From Pseudomonas vranovensis DSM 16006 (lineage in GTDB: Bacteria; Pseudomonadota; Gammaproteobacteria; Pseudomonadales; Pseudomonadaceae): a stretch of 64,000 bases of DNA. The stretch is taken from contig NZ_KE384455.1 in assembly GCF_000425805.1 (NCBI RefSeq), positions 93,540 through 157,539 of the forward strand, given 5' to 3'. The translations under genes and the position numbers were made by a program. The notes beneath the pieces were generated by a model. It was not told where the DNA came from, did not search any database, and saw only the letters and a program-made list of their open reading frames with translations. This document shows, piece after piece, positions 52,531-60,999 of the stretch; position 1 is the first letter of the stretch; every line of letters begins with the position of its first letter.

Positions 52531-52637
52531 GGTCGGTCTCGGGGCTAAAAGTGGGCAGTGAAGCGCAGGCGCATTAAGTCAGGATTATGCCGTGCCAGGG
52601 CCGGAACGTCGCGGTCGGGCCGACAATCGATGCCGAG

Positions 52638-52655
52638 CGGTTAACACTCGGTTAA
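52638..52655 (+). promoter_or_regulatory. Direct-repeat site for an OmpR-family regulator
   Basis: CGGTTAA occurs at 52638-52644 and again at 52649-52655, an exact 11-bp phase. This is the spacing used by OmpR/PmrA/QseB-type dimers bound head-to-tail. It sits 49 nt before dsbD and 108 nt before the response-regulator start, so it could control both. Confidence 0.6.
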
Positions 52656-52703
52656 TCGAACCCGGCCAGCATCGACCGCTCATCGCACTGCCAAGGCTTC
52701 GAG

Positions 52704-54419
52704 ATGCGCGTTTTACTGATTGTCCTGATGTTCGTATTCAGTGGCCTGACCCAGGCCAACCCCTTTGCCAAAAGTGAATTCCTGCCGGTCAACGAGGCGT
52801 TCGTGTTCAGCAGCGAACGGCTGGCCAGCGGCGAAATGCGCCTGCACTGGAAAATCACCGACGGCTACTACCTCTACCAGAAGCGCCTGAAGTTCGACGG
52901 TCTGCCCGCCGAGCAGCAACCTGCACTGCCAGAGGCCCTGCCCCACCAGGACGAGTACTTCGGTGAAACCCTGGTGTATCGCGGTGAGCTGGAGCTGATT
53001 CTGCCCGCCGACGCAAGCGGCCAATTGCGCATGGGCTGGCAAGGCTGTGCCGATGCCGGCCTGTGCTACCCGCCGCAAACCAGCCTGGTCAGCCTGAGCG
53101 ACACGCCGGCCGACGGGCAGGCGGCTGGGCAAGCCAGCGATCAGGCGCTGGCCGGCGGCTTGCAACAGTCGAGCCTGGCCTGGAGCCTGCTGGCGTTCCT
53201 CGGTCTTGGCCTACTACTGGCCTTTACCCCGTGCTCGCTGCCGATGCTGCCGATTCTCGCCGGGCTGGTGCTGGGCAATGGTGTCAGCGCCCGCCGTGGC
53301 TGGGCGCTGGCCAGCGTCTATGTACTCAGCATGGCCCTGGTCTATGCCGCCCTGGGCGTGGTTGCCGCGCTGTTGGGTGCCAGCCTGCAGGCCTGGCTGC
53401 AACAACCCTGGCTGTTGGGCACCCTGGCAGCGTTGTTCGTACTGCTGGCCTTGCCGATGTTCGGCGCCTTCGAGTTGCAGTTACCCGTCTGGCTGCGTGA
53501 CCGCCTGGAACGCGCCGGGCATGGCACCAAGGGCGGCAACCTGTACGGCGCGGCGTTGCTGGGCGCCCTGTCGGGGCTGCTGATGGGGCCGTGCATGACC
53601 GCGCCGTTGGCCGGCGCGCTGCTCTACATCGCCCAGAGTGGCAACGCGGTGCATGGCGCCCTGGTGCTCTTCACCCTGGGCCTGGGCATGGGCTTGCCAC
53701 TGCTGTTGCTGGTCACCCTGGGCAATCGCTACCTGCCGCGCCCCGGCCCGTGGATGAACCTGGTCAAGGGCCTGTTCGGCTTCGTGTTCCTGGCCATGGC
53801 GCTGTACACCTTGCGCACCGTGCTCGAGCCTTCGCTGTGGCTGGGCCTGGCCGGTGCCTGGCTGATTGCCCTGGCCTGGGCGGCATGGCCGGCGCTGCAT
53901 AACCTGCGGGCTGTGCGTGCCGCACCCTTGATACTGGGTTTCTGGGGCAGCCTGCTGGTGATCGGTGCCGCTGCCGGTGGCGACGACCCCTGGCAACCGC
54001 TACAGCCTTTCCGTGCCGGCAGCGGCACGGTCGCCAGCGTGGCGCACACCGACGCCTTCGCCACCGTGACCCAGCCAGTCGAGCTGCAGCGCGAACTGGA
54101 TGCGGCCAAAGCCCAGGGCCAATGGGTGATGCTGGACTACTATGCCGACTGGTGCGTGTCGTGCAAGGTAATGGAAAAACAGGTATTCGCCCGCGCCGAT
54201 GTGCTGGCCGCACTGGACGGCGTACGCCTGATACGCCTGGATGTGACCGCCGATGCCACGCCGAGCCGCGAGCTGATGCAGCGTTACCAGGTGCCGGGCC
54301 CACCCAGCCTGATCTGGATCGGGCCGGAGGGCAACGAGCGTCGAGCGCGCCGTATCACGGGTGAAATCGACGCGAAGAGTTTCCTCGAACAATGGGCGCA
54401 GACCCGGAGTCAAGGCTGA
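52704..54419 (+). CDS. dsbD: Thiol:disulfide interchange protein DsbD
   Basis: 571 residues. A signal sequence (1-18) is followed by the periplasmic alpha domain with Cys115/Cys121 (GCADAGLCYPP). The eight-helix membrane domain has its redox pair Cys177 (AFTPCSLPMLP) and Cys297 (MGPCMTAPLAG). The C-terminal periplasmic thioredoxin-like gamma domain has Cys484/Cys487 (YADWCVSCKVMEKQ). It carries reducing power from cytoplasmic thioredoxin to periplasmic partners such as DsbG and the TlpA-like protein encoded next. Its stop overlaps the next ATG by 1 nt. Confidence 0.96.
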   Translation: MRVLLIVLMFVFSGLTQANPFAKSEFLPVNEAFVFSSERLASGEMRLHWKITDGYYLYQKRLKFDGLPAEQQPALPEALPHQDEYFGETLVYRGELELILPADASGQLRMGWQGCADAGLCYPPQTSLVSLSDTPADGQAAGQASDQALAGGLQQSSLAWSLLAFLGLGLLLAFTPCSLPMLPILAGLVLGNGVSARRGWALASVYVLSMALVYAALGVVAALLGASLQAWLQQPWLLGTLAALFVLLALPMFGAFELQLPVWLRDRLERAGHGTKGGNLYGAALLGALSGLLMGPCMTAPLAGALLYIAQSGNAVHGALVLFTLGLGMGLPLLLLVTLGNRYLPRPGPWMNLVKGLFGFVFLAMALYTLRTVLEPSLWLGLAGAWLIALAWAAWPALHNLRAVRAAPLILGFWGSLLVIGAAAGGDDPWQPLQPFRAGSGTVASVAHTDAFATVTQPVELQRELDAAKAQGQWVMLDYYADWCVSCKVMEKQVFARADVLAALDGVRLIRLDVTADATPSRELMQRYQVPGPPSLIWIGPEGNERRARRITGEIDAKSFLEQWAQTRSQG

Positions 54420-55276
54420 TGCTGACCGTAAACCTCGGGCCGTTGAACATGGCCATGAACCACCTGCTGCTGCTCTGCGCGCTGACGCTGGCCACCCTGG
54501 TCGGCTGGCGGGTGGCCAAACGCGGGGGCGACAACCCGGAATCCGTGCTGTTCAGCCTGTTCCTGCTCGGCCTGCTCGCCGCCCGCCTGGGCTTTGTGCT
54601 CAGCTACTGGCCGATGTACCGCGATGACCCCCTGCAAATTGTCGACCTGCGCGATGGCGGCTTTCTGCCCTGGCCCGGCCTGCTGGCCGTGGCGGTGGGC
54701 GCCTTGTGGCAGGGTTTTCGCCGTCCCACTCTGCGCCGCCCCTTGGGCTGGGGACTGTTCAGCGGTGCGCTGTTCTGGCTGTTGGGCAGCCTGGGCAGTC
54801 ACCTGTATGAGCAAGGCACGCAATTACCCGACACCAGCCTGCGCAAGGCCGACGGCCAGGCCGTACAGCTGAGCGCCTACCGTGGCCGGCCCCTGGTGAT
54901 CAACCTATGGGCCACCTGGTGCCCGCCGTGCCGGCGCGAAATGCCCGTTTTGCAGCAAGGCCAGAATGAACGCCCGGACATCACCTTCCTGTTCGTCAAC
55001 CAGGGTGAATCGCCGCAAACGGTCAGTAACTTCCTCGCCACCACCGGCCTGAACCTGTCCCATGTGCTGTTCGACAGCGGCGGCCAACTGGCCCAGCAGG
55101 TCGGCTCCATGGCCCTGCCCACTACCTTGTTCTACAACGCCGACGGTCGACTGGTCGGCAGCCACCTGGGCGAGCTGTCGCGGGCCAGCCTCAGCCACGC
55201 CCTGGAATCCTTCGAGCGCCCCGCCGCACCCGCCGTCTCCGACACTTCAAGGAATGACACATGCACGCTTTGCTGA
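54419..55276 (+). CDS. Membrane-anchored TlpA-like thioredoxin with N-terminal multi-helix domain
   Basis: 285 residues. The N-terminal half (residues 11-125) has about four hydrophobic segments, and its FLLGLLAARLGFVLSYWPMYRDDP resembles the prolipoprotein diacylglyceryl transferase (Lgt) fold region. From about 135 there is a periplasmic TlpA/ResA-type domain with the redox motif TWCPPC (Cys168/Cys171) and cis-proline MALPTTLFY. It is likely reduced by DsbD and in turn reduces a periplasmic target. Its end overlaps the dsbG start by 16 nt. The final DTCTLC holds two extra cysteines at the C-terminus. Confidence 0.9.
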   Translation: MLTVNLGPLNMAMNHLLLLCALTLATLVGWRVAKRGGDNPESVLFSLFLLGLLAARLGFVLSYWPMYRDDPLQIVDLRDGGFLPWPGLLAVAVGALWQGFRRPTLRRPLGWGLFSGALFWLLGSLGSHLYEQGTQLPDTSLRKADGQAVQLSAYRGRPLVINLWATWCPPCRREMPVLQQGQNERPDITFLFVNQGESPQTVSNFLATTGLNLSHVLFDSGGQLAQQVGSMALPTTLFYNADGRLVGSHLGELSRASLSHALESFERPAAPAVSDTSRNDTCTLC

Positions 55277-56025
55277 AACTGCCCCTCACGTTCACCCTCG
55301 GCCTGCTGGCCAGCCAGGCGGTCATCGCCGAGGACCTGCCCAAGGCGGTCCAGCAGATGGAAGCCAAGGGGGTAAAAATCAAAGGCAGCTTCGACGCGCC
55401 CAATGGGCTGCGCGGTTATGCCGGTGAATACCAGAGCCGCGGCATGGCCCTTTACCTGACGCCCGATGGCAAGCACGTACTGGTCGGCAGCCTGTTCGAT
55501 GAACAGGGCAAGGACCTGAGCGAAGCGCCCCTGGAGAAACTGGTCTACGCCCCGATGGCCAAGGAGATCTGGGCGAAGATGGAAAAGACCGCCTGGATTG
55601 CCGACGGCAAGGCCGACGCGCCACGCATCGTCTACCTGTTCAGCGACCCGAACTGCCCGTACTGCAACATGTTCTGGCAGCAGGCACGGCCGTGGGTCGA
55701 GTCGGGCAAGGTGCAGTTGCGCCACATCATGGTCGGTATCATCCGTGAAGACAGCCCAGGCAAGTCGGCCGCACTGCTGGCCAGCAAAGACCCGATCGAG
55801 GCCCTGCACACTCACGAAAAGGCCGGCAAGGCCAGCACCCTCAAGGCACTGGAGAAGATCCCGGCCGACGTCCAGGCCAAGCTCGACGCAAACCTGGCCA
55901 CCATGGAAGAGTTGGGCCTGTCGGCCACCCCGGCGATCTTCTACCTCGACGAGCAGCAACAGCTGAAAACCCAGCAAGGTGCGCCACGGCCAGAAATGCT
56001 CGGCAAGATCCTGGGTAAACGCTGA
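55261..56025 (+). CDS. dsbG: Thiol:disulfide interchange protein DsbG
   Basis: 254 residues. The signal peptide is cleaved near AVIA-ED (residue 23). The DsbC/G N-terminal dimerisation domain covers about 25-95. The catalytic domain has SDPNCPYCNMFW (Cys132, Cys135) and cis-Pro SATPAIFYLDE. DsbG-type proteins isomerise disulfides or protect single cysteines from sulfenylation and need DsbD for reduction; dsbD is two genes upstream. The gene overlaps the preceding one by 16 nt. Confidence 0.95.
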   Translation: MHALLKLPLTFTLGLLASQAVIAEDLPKAVQQMEAKGVKIKGSFDAPNGLRGYAGEYQSRGMALYLTPDGKHVLVGSLFDEQGKDLSEAPLEKLVYAPMAKEIWAKMEKTAWIADGKADAPRIVYLFSDPNCPYCNMFWQQARPWVESGKVQLRHIMVGIIREDSPGKSAALLASKDPIEALHTHEKAGKASTLKALEKIPADVQAKLDANLATMEELGLSATPAIFYLDEQQQLKTQQGAPRPEMLGKILGKR

Positions 56026-56080
56026 CAGCCTGAGCGCACGCCCTGGCGCCCAGAACGCCGGCAATGAAGTAGGCCGGAGC

Positions 56081-56869
56081 TCAATCGGCCCGGGGCTGGC
56101 TAACGATGATCTGATACGGCTGGAAGATGCGCAGCAGTTCGCCCTGGTCACGCAATTGCTGCAACAGGCCGGCGAACGCCTCGCCACTGATCGGTGCACC
56201 GGGACGTAGCAGTGCATAGTGGTGATAGACCTGGTCAACCCGTTCCGAAGCGCGTAACGCCTGGGCACTCTGCGGATTGCGGGCCTGAAAATCACTCAGG
56301 TAGGAACGGGTGACCAGGGCAACATCCGCCCGCCCGCGCTCGACCATCAACAGGTTGCTGTCGTGGGAATAAGTCAGGGTCGCCGTGAAGTGCTCGACCA
56401 GGTACTTGGGGTCGGACTTGAAATCGGCGAAGGCGTAGTGATAGCCGCTGTACAGGGCCAGGCGCTTGCCCGTGAGGTCGGAAAAATAGCTTTCGTCGCG
56501 CTCGGGCAAGTGCTGGGTGACATACACCTCGGCATCTTCCAGCCCCATGTCCACCGCCACGTGGGGGATCTCCTGCCAGTCCCACTGGGGGTTTTCGAAG
56601 ATCGCCATGTCGGTGCGACCTTGCTTGAAATCACCAAAGCGCCGCGGGATCGAGGTGGGCACGAGGACGAACCGATAGTGCTGCTGGGCAGCGTTCAAGG
56701 CATCGACCAACTGCGGCAGCAAACCGGTGTCGGCGCCTTTCTCCGGGCGCACCGTATAGGGAGGAAAATGCGCCGCGCCGATTTTGACTTCGATTTCCTC
56801 GCGTGCCTGGGCTGGTATCACCATCCACAGGGTGGTGAACATGAGCAGCAAGGATCTGGCCTGCGCCAT
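56081..56869 (-). CDS. Periplasmic solute-binding protein family 3 (orphan)
   Basis: About 262 residues from the ATG at 56869; a TTG 15 nt earlier is possible and neither has a strong ribosome site. A signal peptide covers about 1-22 (MVIPAQA-RE). The SBP_bac_3-like body reads IEVKIGAAHFPPYTVRPEKGADTGLLPQLVDALNAAQ, RRFGDFKQGRTDMAIFENP and GKRLALYSGYHYAFADF. No transporter components adjoin. It is convergent with dsbG. Function unknown. Confidence 0.85.
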   Translation of the reverse strand: MAQARSLLLMFTTLWMVIPAQAREEIEVKIGAAHFPPYTVRPEKGADTGLLPQLVDALNAAQQHYRFVLVPTSIPRRFGDFKQGRTDMAIFENPQWDWQEIPHVAVDMGLEDAEVYVTQHLPERDESYFSDLTGKRLALYSGYHYAFADFKSDPKYLVEHFTATLTYSHDSNLLMVERGRADVALVTRSYLSDFQARNPQSAQALRASERVDQVYHHYALLRPGAPISGEAFAGLLQQLRDQGELLRIFQPYQIIVSQPRAD

Positions 56870-57054
56870 GGGCGTTGGAGTCAAAGCAACACACTCTTTG
56901 CGGGTTAGAGCCGAATTGAATCTAAGCTAGGCGTTTTCCGCGCGCGGTACAACAGCCGATTGTGCCAAAAGGCCAGCAAGCGGCATTTCGCCAGGGGATA
57001 CCCCACAGGCCCGACTTTGGCTACGCTCTAGCGAGTCTTGCAAGGGAGCCTACT

Positions 57055-57606
57055 ATGGGCCATTGGCTGGTGATCGACCTGGAAGCAACCACGGATGACG
57101 GCGGTTGGCCAGTCACGGATATGGAAGTCATCGAAATCGGAGCGACGCTGGTCAACCGCCAGGGTCGTGAGGTAGATCATTTCCAGCGTTTCATCAAACC
57201 GCGGCGCCGGCCGCAGCTGACCCCCTTCTGCCGAGAGCTGACCCATATCAGTCAGGCCAATGTCGACACGGCGGCGGGGTTCGGCGAGGTGTGGGGGCAA
57301 TTCGAGCGCTGGATCGGCCATCATCAGGCGCATCTGGAAGCCTGGGTCAGCTGGGGTGATTACGATCGACAGCAACTGGTTCAGGAGTGGCAACTGCACA
57401 ACCTCCAGAGCCTGCTGGCCAGCACACCCCACATCAACCTCAAGCAACGCTTTGCCAAGGCTCGGCACCTGCAACGGCCACTGGGCCTGAACGGTGCATT
57501 GCAGCTGGCCGGATTGCAGTTCAGCGGCCAGCAGCACCGGGCCCTGGAAGACGCCCGCAACACGGCGCGCCTGCTGCCGTTGACCCTGCCGCCAGGCGGC
57601 TTCTGA
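57055..57606 (+). CDS. DEDDh 3'-5' exonuclease domain protein
   Basis: 183 residues. The exonuclease motifs are ExoI WLVIDLEATTDDG (Asp and Glu), ExoII TFPD-like VSWGDYDRQQLVQEW (Asp), and ExoIII HRALEDARNTARLL (His and Asp), the set found in KapD/ERI-1-like enzymes. Small proteins of this type trim RNA or short DNA. ATG 57055 has GGGAG upstream; the frame extends 93 nt further without homology. It is cytoplasmic and forms a short rightward group with ppnP. Confidence 0.92.
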   Translation: MGHWLVIDLEATTDDGGWPVTDMEVIEIGATLVNRQGREVDHFQRFIKPRRRPQLTPFCRELTHISQANVDTAAGFGEVWGQFERWIGHHQAHLEAWVSWGDYDRQQLVQEWQLHNLQSLLASTPHINLKQRFAKARHLQRPLGLNGALQLAGLQFSGQQHRALEDARNTARLLPLTLPPGGF

Positions 57607-57676
57607 AAGCGGATGACGGCGCCAGGAGCCTTGGGCATACTGGCCAGCCTTTTCAGCCCCTTTTCAGGAGTCGCCC

Positions 57677-57961
57677 ATGTTTAAGGTCAACGAGTACTTT
57701 GATGGCACGGTCAAGTCGATCGCTTTCGGCACTGCCGAAGGCCCGGCCACGGTTGGCGTAATGGCCCCCGGCGAGTACGAATTCGGCACCGCCCAGCGTG
57801 AAATCATGCACGTGGTGTCTGGCGCCCTGACCGTCAAGCTGCCTGACAGCGACAACTGGGAAACTTTCAGCGCCGGCAGCCAGTTCAATGTGCCTGCCAA
57901 CAGCAAGTTCCAGCTCAAGGTAGCGGTGGACACTGCCTACCTGTGTGAGTACCGCGGCTGA
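57677..57961 (+). CDS. ppnP: Pyrimidine/purine nucleoside phosphorylase PpnP
   Basis: A 94-residue single-cupin protein. FDGTVKSIAFGTAEGPATVGVMAPGEYEFGTAQREIMHVVSGALTVKLPDS and the tail FNVPANSKFQLKVAVDTAYLCEY match the YaiE/DUF1255 family, shown to split many nucleosides by phosphorolysis. AGGAG precedes the ATG by 7 nt. It follows the exonuclease gene after 70 nt, so both may serve nucleic-acid turnover. Confidence 0.95.
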   Translation: MFKVNEYFDGTVKSIAFGTAEGPATVGVMAPGEYEFGTAQREIMHVVSGALTVKLPDSDNWETFSAGSQFNVPANSKFQLKVAVDTAYLCEYRG

Positions 57962-58016
57962 ACCGGGTACTGCACTGACCGGGTGGGGGCGGATTCATCC
58001 GCTTCCACCCTCGGTA

Positions 58017-58706
58017 TCATCGCAAAAACGCTGCAACCCTCTGCGCCGCAGTTGCCAGATGATCTGCATGACTGAACCCCGACGCCTTCAACGGCTTCAG
58101 GTCATGATCCCCCGCCTCCAGCCAGCACACTTCGATCGCCGGCGATAACACATACTCCTCCACTGCCTGGCGGTTCCCCAGGGCATCTCGCTCGCCCTGA
58201 ATGATCAGCGTCGGCGTCTTCAGTTCCGCCAAGTGTGCTACCCGTGGCTTTTCCGGCTTACCCGCCGCGTAGAACGGATACCCCAGGCACACCAGCCCAT
58301 CGGCGCCCAATTCGTCAGCCAGCAGACTGGCCATGCGCCCGCCCATGGACTTGCCGCCAATGGCCAGCGTCCCAGTGGCCAAAGGTCGCACCTGCGCGTA
58401 CACCTCGCGCCAGCACTCAAGCAGCTTGGCCTGCGTATTCGGCGGCCTTTTGCCACCATCGAGGCGCCGTTGCGCCATATACGGAAACTCGAAGCGCAGT
58501 ACCCCCAGCCCTTGCGCCGCCAGCCTTTGCGCGATGTCGTCCATGAACCCGCTGTCCATCGGCGCCCCTGCGCCATGGGCCAGGATCAGGCACCGCACAG
58601 GTGCGCCATCCCCCTGATTTTGCGGGGCATTCCAGCGCCAGCCGCGGGTTTCGACCAGCTGTGCCCATTGATCCCCGTCAATACCGGCCAGTTGCCCATT
58701 ACTCAT
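58017..58706 (-). CDS. Alpha/beta hydrolase (Tex30/KANL3-like)
   Basis: 229 residues. CLILAHGAGAPMDSGFMDDIAQRLA and the nucleophile elbow IGGKSMGGRMASLLA (GKSMGG) are typical of this small hydrolase group. ELKTPTLIIQGERDALG and EAGDHDLKPL supply the acid and histidine. The start MSNGQLAGIDGD (58706) has GAGGC upstream; a longer in-frame start overlaps ccoN and is rejected. Substrate unknown. Its 5' coding end contains the ANR/FNR box serving the divergent cco operon. Confidence 0.9.
   Translation of the reverse strand: MSNGQLAGIDGDQWAQLVETRGWRWNAPQNQGDGAPVRCLILAHGAGAPMDSGFMDDIAQRLAAQGLGVLRFEFPYMAQRRLDGGKRPPNTQAKLLECWREVYAQVRPLATGTLAIGGKSMGGRMASLLADELGADGLVCLGYPFYAAGKPEKPRVAHLAELKTPTLIIQGERDALGNRQAVEEYVLSPAIEVCWLEAGDHDLKPLKASGFSHADHLATAAQRVAAFLR
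58668..58681 (+). promoter_or_regulatory. ANR/FNR box for ccoNOQP operon 1
   Basis: TTGATCCCCGTCAA is a 9-of-10 match to the FNR/ANR consensus TTGAT-N4-ATCAA (a complete TTGAT/GTCAA palindrome). It lies 75 nt before the ccoN ATG and inside codons near the 5' end of the divergent hydrolase gene. TTTAGT at 58720-58725 is a possible -10. Confidence 0.82.
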
Positions 58707-58755
58707 GCTTGCCTCGCTGTTTAGTCTGCCTATAACCGTGGATGGGAACCCATAC

Positions 58756-60180
58756 ATGAACACAACCAGCAGTACCGCCTACAACTACAAGGTGGTCCGC
58801 CAATTCGCCATTATGACGGTGGTGTGGGGAATCGTCGGGATGGGGCTCGGCGTTTTTCTTGCCGCGCAACTCGTCTGGCCTTCGCTCAACTTCGACCTCC
58901 CCTGGACCAGCTTTGGACGCCTGCGTCCACTGCATACCAACGCGGTGATCTTCGCCTTCGGCGGTTGCGCACTGTTCGCCGCCTCCTACTACTCGGTCCA
59001 GCGTACCTGCCAGACCACCCTGTTCTCTCCACGCCTTGCCGCCTTTACCTTCTGGTCATGGCAACTGGTAATCGTGCTGGCTGCCATCACGCTGCCGCTG
59101 GGTTATACCAGCTCCAAAGAGTACGCAGAACTGGAGTGGCCGATCGACATCCTGATCACCATCGTCTGGGTCGCCTACGCCGTGGTGTTCTTCGGCACCC
59201 TGATGAAGCGCACCACCAAGCACATCTATGTGGGTAACTGGTTCTTCGGTGCATTCATCATCACCGTGGCCATCCTGCACATCGTCAACAACCTGGAACT
59301 GCCGGTCAGCCTGACCAAGTCCTACTCGCTGTACAGCGGCGCCACCGACGCCATGGTGCAATGGTGGTACGGCCACAACGCCGTGGGCTTCTTCCTGACC
59401 GCAGGCTTCCTGGGCATGATGTATTACTTCGTGCCCAAGCAGGCCGAACGCCCTGTGTACTCTTATCGCCTGTCGATCGTGCACTTCTGGGCCCTGATCA
59501 CCCTGTACATCTGGGCCGGTCCGCACCACCTGCACTACACCGCGCTGCCCGACTGGGCCCAGTCGCTGGGCATGATCATGTCGCTGATCCTCCTGGCCCC
59601 GAGCTGGGGCGGCATGATCAACGGCATGATGACCCTCTCCGGCGCCTGGCATAAGCTGCGCAGCGATCCGATCCTGCGTTTCCTGGTGGTCTCGCTGGCG
59701 TTCTACGGCATGTCGACCTTCGAAGGCCCGATGATGGCCATCAAGACCGTCAACGCCCTGTCGCACTACACCGACTGGACCATCGGCCACGTACACGCCG
59801 GCGCCCTGGGTTGGGTAGCGATGATTTCGATCGGCGCGCTGTACCACATGATTCCGAAAGTCTTCGGTCGCGAGCAGATGCACAGCATCGGCCTGATCAA
59901 CGCGCACTTCTGGCTGGCCACCATCGGTACCGTGCTCTACATCGCCTCGATGTGGGTCAACGGCATCGCCCAGGGCCTGATGTGGCGTGCAGTGAACGCC
60001 GACGGCACGCTGACCTACTCCTTCGTCGAAACCCTGGTGGCCAGCCACCCTGGCTTCATCGTGCGCTTCGTCGGCGGGGCGATCTTCCTGACCGGCATGC
60101 TGCTGATGGCCTGGAACACCTGGCGCACCGTGCGTGCTCCGGTGGCCACGACCGCCCCTGCCGCTGCGCAGCTGGCCTGA
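58756..60180 (+). CDS. ccoN: Cytochrome c oxidase cbb3-type subunit I (operon 1)
   Basis: A 474-residue, 12-helix haem-copper oxidase core. Haem and CuB ligand segments are visible: LRPLHTNAVIFAFGG, QWWYGHNAVGFFLTAGFLG, IWAGPHHLHYTALPDWAQ and DWTIGHVHAGALGWVAM. This is the high-affinity terminal oxidase that reduces O2 at low tension. The frame extends 51 nt upstream, overlapping the divergent gene, but homology starts at MNTTSSTAYNYKVVRQFA. It is 10 nt before ccoO. Confidence 0.97.
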   Translation: MNTTSSTAYNYKVVRQFAIMTVVWGIVGMGLGVFLAAQLVWPSLNFDLPWTSFGRLRPLHTNAVIFAFGGCALFAASYYSVQRTCQTTLFSPRLAAFTFWSWQLVIVLAAITLPLGYTSSKEYAELEWPIDILITIVWVAYAVVFFGTLMKRTTKHIYVGNWFFGAFIITVAILHIVNNLELPVSLTKSYSLYSGATDAMVQWWYGHNAVGFFLTAGFLGMMYYFVPKQAERPVYSYRLSIVHFWALITLYIWAGPHHLHYTALPDWAQSLGMIMSLILLAPSWGGMINGMMTLSGAWHKLRSDPILRFLVVSLAFYGMSTFEGPMMAIKTVNALSHYTDWTIGHVHAGALGWVAMISIGALYHMIPKVFGREQMHSIGLINAHFWLATIGTVLYIASMWVNGIAQGLMWRAVNADGTLTYSFVETLVASHPGFIVRFVGGAIFLTGMLLMAWNTWRTVRAPVATTAPAAAQLA

Positions 60181-60190
60181 GGAGACCGAG

Positions 60191-60799
60191 ATGAAACACG
60201 AAGTAATCGAGAAGAACGTCTTCCTGCTGGTGCTGTTGATGGTGTTTGCCGTCAGCATCGGCGGCCTGACCCAGATCGTCCCGCTGTTTTTCCAGGACGT
60301 CACCAACAAGCCGGTCGAGGGCATGAAGCCCTACACCGCGCTGCAACTCGAAGGCCGCGACATCTACATCCGCGAAGGCTGTGTGCAGTGCCACTCGCAG
60401 ATGATTCGTCCGTTCCGTGCCGAGACCGAGCGCTACGGCCACTACTCGGTCGCCGGTGAAAGCGTCTGGGACCACCCGTTCCTGTGGGGTTCCAAGCGTA
60501 CCGGCCCGGACCTGGCCCGTGTCGGCGGCCGTTACTCCGATGACTGGCACCGTGCCCACTTGTACAACCCGCGCAACGTCGTGCCCGAGTCGAAGATGCC
60601 AGCCTACCCGTGGCTGGTGGCAAGCCAGGTCGACAGCAGCCACACCGAGACCAAGCTGCGCACCATGCGCACCCTGGGCGTGCCATACACCGATGCCGAC
60701 ATCAGCGGCGCGGTTGAGTCGCTCAAGGGCAAATCCGAGATGGATGCGCTGGTTGCCTACCTTCAGGTGCTGGGCACCGCGATCAAGAACAAGAGGTAA
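60191..60799 (+). CDS. ccoO: Cytochrome c oxidase cbb3-type subunit II (operon 1)
   Basis: A 202-residue membrane-anchored monohaem cytochrome c. The N-terminal helix (VFLLVLLMVFAVSIGGLTQI) is followed by YIREGCVQCHSQMIRPF, the CxxCH haem site near residue 69, and by a distal Met ligand in VPESKMPAYPWL. It takes electrons from CcoP for CcoN. The start has GAGGAG upstream. ccoQ begins 5 nt after its stop. Confidence 0.97.
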   Translation: MKHEVIEKNVFLLVLLMVFAVSIGGLTQIVPLFFQDVTNKPVEGMKPYTALQLEGRDIYIREGCVQCHSQMIRPFRAETERYGHYSVAGESVWDHPFLWGSKRTGPDLARVGGRYSDDWHRAHLYNPRNVVPESKMPAYPWLVASQVDSSHTETKLRTMRTLGVPYTDADISGAVESLKGKSEMDALVAYLQVLGTAIKNKR

Positions 60800-60804
60800 G
60801 GGCC

Positions 60805-60999
60805 ATGGACTTGACACTGGATATCGGTCAACTGCGCGGCCTGGGCACCCTCCTGGTGGCCATCGCCTTCATCGGCCTGTCGCTGTGGGTGTTCAACGGT
60901 CGGCGCGACCGGGAATTTGCCGAAGCCAGCCTGCTGCCGTTTGCCGACGACCGCCAGGCACCTGCCAATGAACCCGAATCGAGGAGTAACGGGCAATGA
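60805..60999 (+). CDS. ccoQ: Cytochrome c oxidase cbb3-type subunit CcoQ (operon 1)
   Basis: A 64-residue single-helix membrane protein (DIGQLRGLGTLLVAIAFIGLSLWVFNGRR), followed by a hydrophilic tail. CcoQ stabilises the cbb3 complex. It overlaps ccoP by 4 nt (ATGA). Confidence 0.9.
   Translation: MDLTLDIGQLRGLGTLLVAIAFIGLSLWVFNGRRDREFAEASLLPFADDRQAPANEPESRSNGQ

Noticed and set aside
57704..57724. TGGCACG...ATCGC resembling a sigma-54 promoter
   Set aside because: It lies inside the ppnP coding sequence with no gene start at a suitable distance, so a chance match is likelier.
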